A DNA stretch of 64,000 bases from Mycolicibacterium aurum (GTDB taxonomy: Bacteria; Actinomycetota; Actinomycetes; Mycobacteriales; Mycobacteriaceae), in contig LT549889.1 in NCBI GenBank assembly GCA_900078775.1, positions 1,612,001 through 1,676,000 on the forward strand, in the 5' to 3' direction. Under the pieces are notes generated by a model. It had not been told where the DNA came from. It did no database searches and was given only the letters and a program-made list of their open reading frames with translations. The position numbers were made by a program, and so were the translations under genes. Below, piece after piece: positions 61,231 to 64,000 of this stretch; position 1 is the first letter of the stretch, and each line of letters opens with the position of its first letter.

Positions 61231-61938
61231 TTGAACTCCAATCGCTTTCGCAGCCTCACCCGCATCCTGGCCGCCATCGCCGTGGCCGGGGCGATGGCCG
61301 TCGGCACCGCTTCACCGGCGGCCGCGGCCCCGGAATGGGATCCGACGCTGCCCGCGCGGCCGAGTTCGGGTGCGCCCGGGGACCCGGTGGCCATCGCCAA
61401 CGCGTCCTTCGAGGTGAGCAAGATCGCGTTGGAGACCACTCAGAGCCTGGGGTCGAAGTTCCTGCAGTCCATCGGGCTGGCGCCCGCCCCGGCGGCATCC
61501 ACCGGCGGGTTGCCGATGGGTGCCAGGGTGCGCGGACCGCAGGCCATCGAGTACGTCATCCGGCGCGGCGGGTCCCAGCTGGGCGTGCCCTACTCCTGGG
61601 GTGGCGGCACGCTGACCGGTCCCGGCCCGGGCGTCGACTACGACCACGGCAAGATCGGCTACGACTGCTCGGGCTTCACCCGCTACGCCTTCGCCGGTGT
61701 GGGCGTTCAGATCCCGAAGTACTCCGGCGACCAGTACAAGGCCGGCCGGGCCATCTCGCCGTCCCAGGCCAAGCGCGGCGACCTCATCTTCTGGGGTCCC
61801 GGCGGCAGCCAGCACGTCGCCATCTATCTGGGCGGCGGCAAGATGCTGGAGGCCTCCGGCAGCGCGGACAAGGTGACCGTCAGCCCGCTGCGCACGGCGG
61901 GGATGTCACCGCACCTGGTTCGTATCATCGAGTCCTGA
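61231..61938 (+). CDS. ripB: RipB, peptidoglycan endopeptidase (NlpC/P60)
   Basis: 235 residues. It starts at TTG 61231 (NSNRFRSLTRIL); no better start is in frame. A signal peptide (ILAAIAVAGAMAVGTASPAA) leads into a short linker and an NlpC/P60 domain. Catalytic Cys is in GYDCSGFTRYAF (about C146) and His in GGSQHVAIYLG (about H195), the same 49-residue spacing as RipA. It lacks the coiled-coil autoinhibitory region, so it should be active once secreted. Fifteen bases after ripA and probably co-transcribed. Confidence 0.95.
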   Translation: MNSNRFRSLTRILAAIAVAGAMAVGTASPAAAAPEWDPTLPARPSSGAPGDPVAIANASFEVSKIALETTQSLGSKFLQSIGLAPAPAASTGGLPMGARVRGPQAIEYVIRRGGSQLGVPYSWGGGTLTGPGPGVDYDHGKIGYDCSGFTRYAFAGVGVQIPKYSGDQYKAGRAISPSQAKRGDLIFWGPGGSQHVAIYLGGGKMLEASGSADKVTVSPLRTAGMSPHLVRIIES

Positions 61939-62073
61939 CGGCCCGGCGCGCGGGCGGGCAACGTCGACGGATTCCGAACTGCCTGGAATAGTTGACGGCG
62001 GACGCCCCACCGCTGCGGTGGACGACCGCGAGTACCAGCGAGTTTGGACAAAGCAACCGTGGGAGGAAGCTAG

Positions 62074-63210
62074 ATGACGTCACCGAGTGGGCCGCCGCAG
62101 GGCGCCGGAGGCTTTCCAGGCCCCGCCCCGACGCAGGGATACCCGCCCGGCACGCAGAGCACGCCGCCCGTCAGCTCGAACCTGCAGAACGAAGTGCACA
62201 CCCTGGAACGGGCGATCTTCGAGGTCAAGCGCATCATCGTCGGGCAGGACCAGCTCGTCGAGCGGATGCTCGTCGGCCTGCTCGCCAAGGGGCACGTGCT
62301 CCTCGAAGGTGTGCCCGGCGTCGCCAAGACGCTGGCGGTGGAGACCTTCGCCAAGGTGGTCGGCGGTACCTTCGCGCGCATCCAGTTCACCCCCGACCTG
62401 GTGCCCACCGACATCGTCGGTACCCGCATCTACCGGCAGGGCAAGGAGGAGTTCGACATCGAACTCGGCCCCGTGGTGGTCAACTTCCTGCTCGCCGACG
62501 AGATCAACCGCGCGCCGGCCAAGGTGCAGTCCGCGCTGCTCGAGGTGATGGCCGAGCGCAAGATCTCCGTCGGCGGTAAGACCTTCCCGCTGCCCAATCC
62601 GTTCCTGGTGATGGCCACCCAGAACCCGATCGAGCAGGAGGGCGTCTACCAGCTGCCCGAGGCGCAGCGCGACCGCTTCCTGTTCAAGCTCAACGTCGAC
62701 TACCCGTCGCCGGAGGAAGAGCGCGAGATCATCTACCGGATGGGTGTGAAACCGCCGGAGGCCAAGCAGATCCTGAACACCGGTGATCTGCTGCGGCTGC
62801 AGGACGTGGCGGCCAACAACTTCGTGCACCACGCGCTGGTGGACTACGTGGTGCGCATCGTCAGCGCGACCCGCGAGCCGGAGAAGTTCGGCATGCCCGA
62901 CGCCAAGTCGTGGATCGCCTACGGCGCCTCGCCGCGTGCCTCGCTGGGCATCATCTCGGCCTCCCGCGCGCTGGCGCTGGTGCGTGGCCGTGACTACGTC
63001 GTCCCGCAGGACGTCGTCGAGGTGATCCCGGACGTGCTGCGGCACCGCCTGGTGCTCACCTACGACGCGCTGGCCGATGAGATCTCCGCCGAGACGGTGA
63101 TCAACCGGATCATGCAGACCGTCGGGCTGCCGCAGGTGAATGCGATTCCGCAGCAAGGCCATTCGGCGCCTCCCGGGGTGCCCGCCGCCGCGGCGGCCGG
63201 CGGTCGGTGA
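62074..63210 (+). CDS. moxR1: MoxR-family AAA+ ATPase
   Basis: 378 residues. The AAA+ core has Walker A GVPGVAKTLAVETFAK (Ala in place of the last Gly, usual in MoxR), Walker B NFLLADEINRAP, sensor 1 in LVMATQNPIEQEG and the arginine-finger region LPEAQRDRFLFKL. The first 35 residues are Gly/Pro-rich. MoxR proteins act as chaperones, often activating a VWA-domain partner encoded in the same operon; the DUF58 gene follows with a GTGA overlap. AGGAAG lies just upstream of the ATG. Confidence 0.95.
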   Translation: MTSPSGPPQGAGGFPGPAPTQGYPPGTQSTPPVSSNLQNEVHTLERAIFEVKRIIVGQDQLVERMLVGLLAKGHVLLEGVPGVAKTLAVETFAKVVGGTFARIQFTPDLVPTDIVGTRIYRQGKEEFDIELGPVVVNFLLADEINRAPAKVQSALLEVMAERKISVGGKTFPLPNPFLVMATQNPIEQEGVYQLPEAQRDRFLFKLNVDYPSPEEEREIIYRMGVKPPEAKQILNTGDLLRLQDVAANNFVHHALVDYVVRIVSATREPEKFGMPDAKSWIAYGASPRASLGIISASRALALVRGRDYVVPQDVVEVIPDVLRHRLVLTYDALADEISAETVINRIMQTVGLPQVNAIPQQGHSAPPGVPAAAAAGGR

Positions 63211-64000
63211 CCGGCACCGGCGGCCGCGCGGTCGATCTGCCCTCGCTCAAGCGCGGCGAGATCCGTGACCCGGCGCTGTCCGCCGCGCTGCGCAAGCTCG
63301 AGCTGACGGTCCGCCGCAAGCTCGACGGTGTGCTGCACGGCGACCACCTCGGCCTGATCCCCGGCCCGGGCTCCGAGCCGGGGGAGTCGCGGATCTACCA
63401 GCCCGGCGACGATGTGCGCCGGATGGACTGGTCGGTGACCGCGCGGACCACCCAGCCGCACGTGCGGCAGATGATCGCCGACCGCGAGTTGGAGACCTGG
63501 CTGGTGGTCGACGTGTCGGCCAGTCTGGACTTCGGCACCGCCGGCTGCGAGAAGCGCGACCTCGCGGTGGCGGCGGCCGCGGCCATCGCCTTCCTCAACA
63601 GCGGCGGCGGCAACCGGATCGGCGCGATCATCTCCAACGGCGACACCATGCGCCGGGTGCCGGCACTGTCCGGCCGGCTGCACGAGCAGGAACTGCTGAG
63701 GGCCATCGCGACCACTCCGCAGGCCCCGATGGGGGTGCGCGGTGACCTGGCCGCGGCGATCGACGCGCTGCGCCGCCCGGAACGGCGCCGCGGCATGGCG
63801 GTGATCATCAGCGACTTCCTCGGGCCGATCGACTGGATGCGCCCGCTTCGGGCGATCGCCGGCCGGCACGAGGTGCTCGGCATCGAGATCATCGACCCGC
63901 GCGATGTGGAACTGCCCGACGTCGGTGACGTGGTGCTGCAGGACACCGAGACCGGGGTGACCCGCGAATTCACCATCGACGAGAAGTTGCGCGACGACTT
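63207..64000 (+). CDS. DUF58 domain protein, cut by the window end
   Basis: Begins at GTG 63207, overlapping the moxR1 stop (GTGA), and stays open to the last base, so 264 residues are visible. The start reads VTGTGGRAVDLPSLKRGEIR. The DUF58 signature lies at about residues 68-78 (YQPGDDVRRMDWSVTARTTQ). A VWA-like strand with a MIDAS-type DVSASLD (about 98-104) and IISDFLGPIDWMRPLRAIAG follow. In mycobacteria this gene (Rv1480 type) sits with moxR1 and is thought to be its client or co-chaperone. Confidence 0.92.
   Translation, partial: MTGTGGRAVDLPSLKRGEIRDPALSAALRKLELTVRRKLDGVLHGDHLGLIPGPGSEPGESRIYQPGDDVRRMDWSVTARTTQPHVRQMIADRELETWLVVDVSASLDFGTAGCEKRDLAVAAAAAIAFLNSGGGNRIGAIISNGDTMRRVPALSGRLHEQELLRAIATTPQAPMGVRGDLAAAIDALRRPERRRGMAVIISDFLGPIDWMRPLRAIAGRHEVLGIEIIDPRDVELPDVGDVVLQDTETGVTREFTIDEKLRDD

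Overview
The window is high-GC DNA from a mycobacterium, most likely an environmental or rapid-growing species (Mycolicibacterium type). This rests on the gene content and order, which follow the M. tuberculosis Rv1420 to Rv1480 block from memory: uvrC end, rapZ, cuvA, whiA, gap-pgk-tpiA, secG, ppc, pgl-opcA-zwf-tal-tkt, ctaB, qor, ctaA, mptB, sufRBDCSU-sufT, trxB1, echA12, an ABC-F gene, acnR-acn, ripA-ripB and moxR1-DUF58. GTG starts, GTGA/ATGA overlaps and a few apparently leaderless genes also fit. There are no rRNA or tRNA genes and no CRISPR array.

Layout. 1-3045 is the rapZ-cuvA-whiA operon. 3049-4736 is a secreted lipase gene split by a one-base frameshift in a 15-bp repeat. 4971-8335 is the lower-glycolysis operon plus secG, followed by ppc (8385-11180). 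11182-11635 is a decayed IS481-type insertion sequence, next to a 13E12 DUF222/HNH gene with an SOS box. 13238-21404 holds a coiled-coil protein, a D-threonine-aldolase-like enzyme and the pentose-phosphate genes read leftward. 21623-26377 holds ctaB, a DUF1254/DUF1214 protein, a DUF4349 protein, qor and an ATP-grasp protein.

26383-35376 is an accessory sugar or polyol island. A leftward FGGY kinase-SDR-binding protein-permease-permease-ATPase operon diverges from a BtpA/SgcQ-family gene and an inositol-monophosphatase-family gene. A DeoR-type regulator closes the island, and the same 9-mer occurs in the divergent promoter region and in the regulator's own upstream region. 35442-40510 holds ctaA, a DUF429 protein, an ABC-2 exporter and mptB. 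40601-47340 is the SUF iron-sulfur operon with its regulator, then thioredoxin. Here sufB has no intein.

47351-52616 is a second accessory region. It carries a small unknown gene, an acyl-CoA synthetase and an acyltransferase-3/SGNH gene (frameshifted). The acyltransferase is flanked by two diverged direct copies of a roughly 0.5 kb segment that contains the start of echA12, its promoter and the start of a divergent micro-ORF. This is the arrangement expected from single-crossover (Campbell-type) integration of a molecule carrying a related echA12 segment. 52616-64000 returns to the conserved core: echA12, the ABC-F protein, a small HTH protein, AcnR, aconitase with a consensus-like AcnR operator, a membrane protein, the RipA/RipB peptidoglycan hydrolases, MoxR1, and a DUF58 protein cut by the window end.

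Functionally the core links central carbon flow (glycolysis, anaplerosis, pentose phosphate, aconitase) with haem A and Fe-S cofactor supply and with cell-wall assembly. The sugar island would probably feed phosphorylated ketose into the neighbouring pentose-phosphate enzymes.
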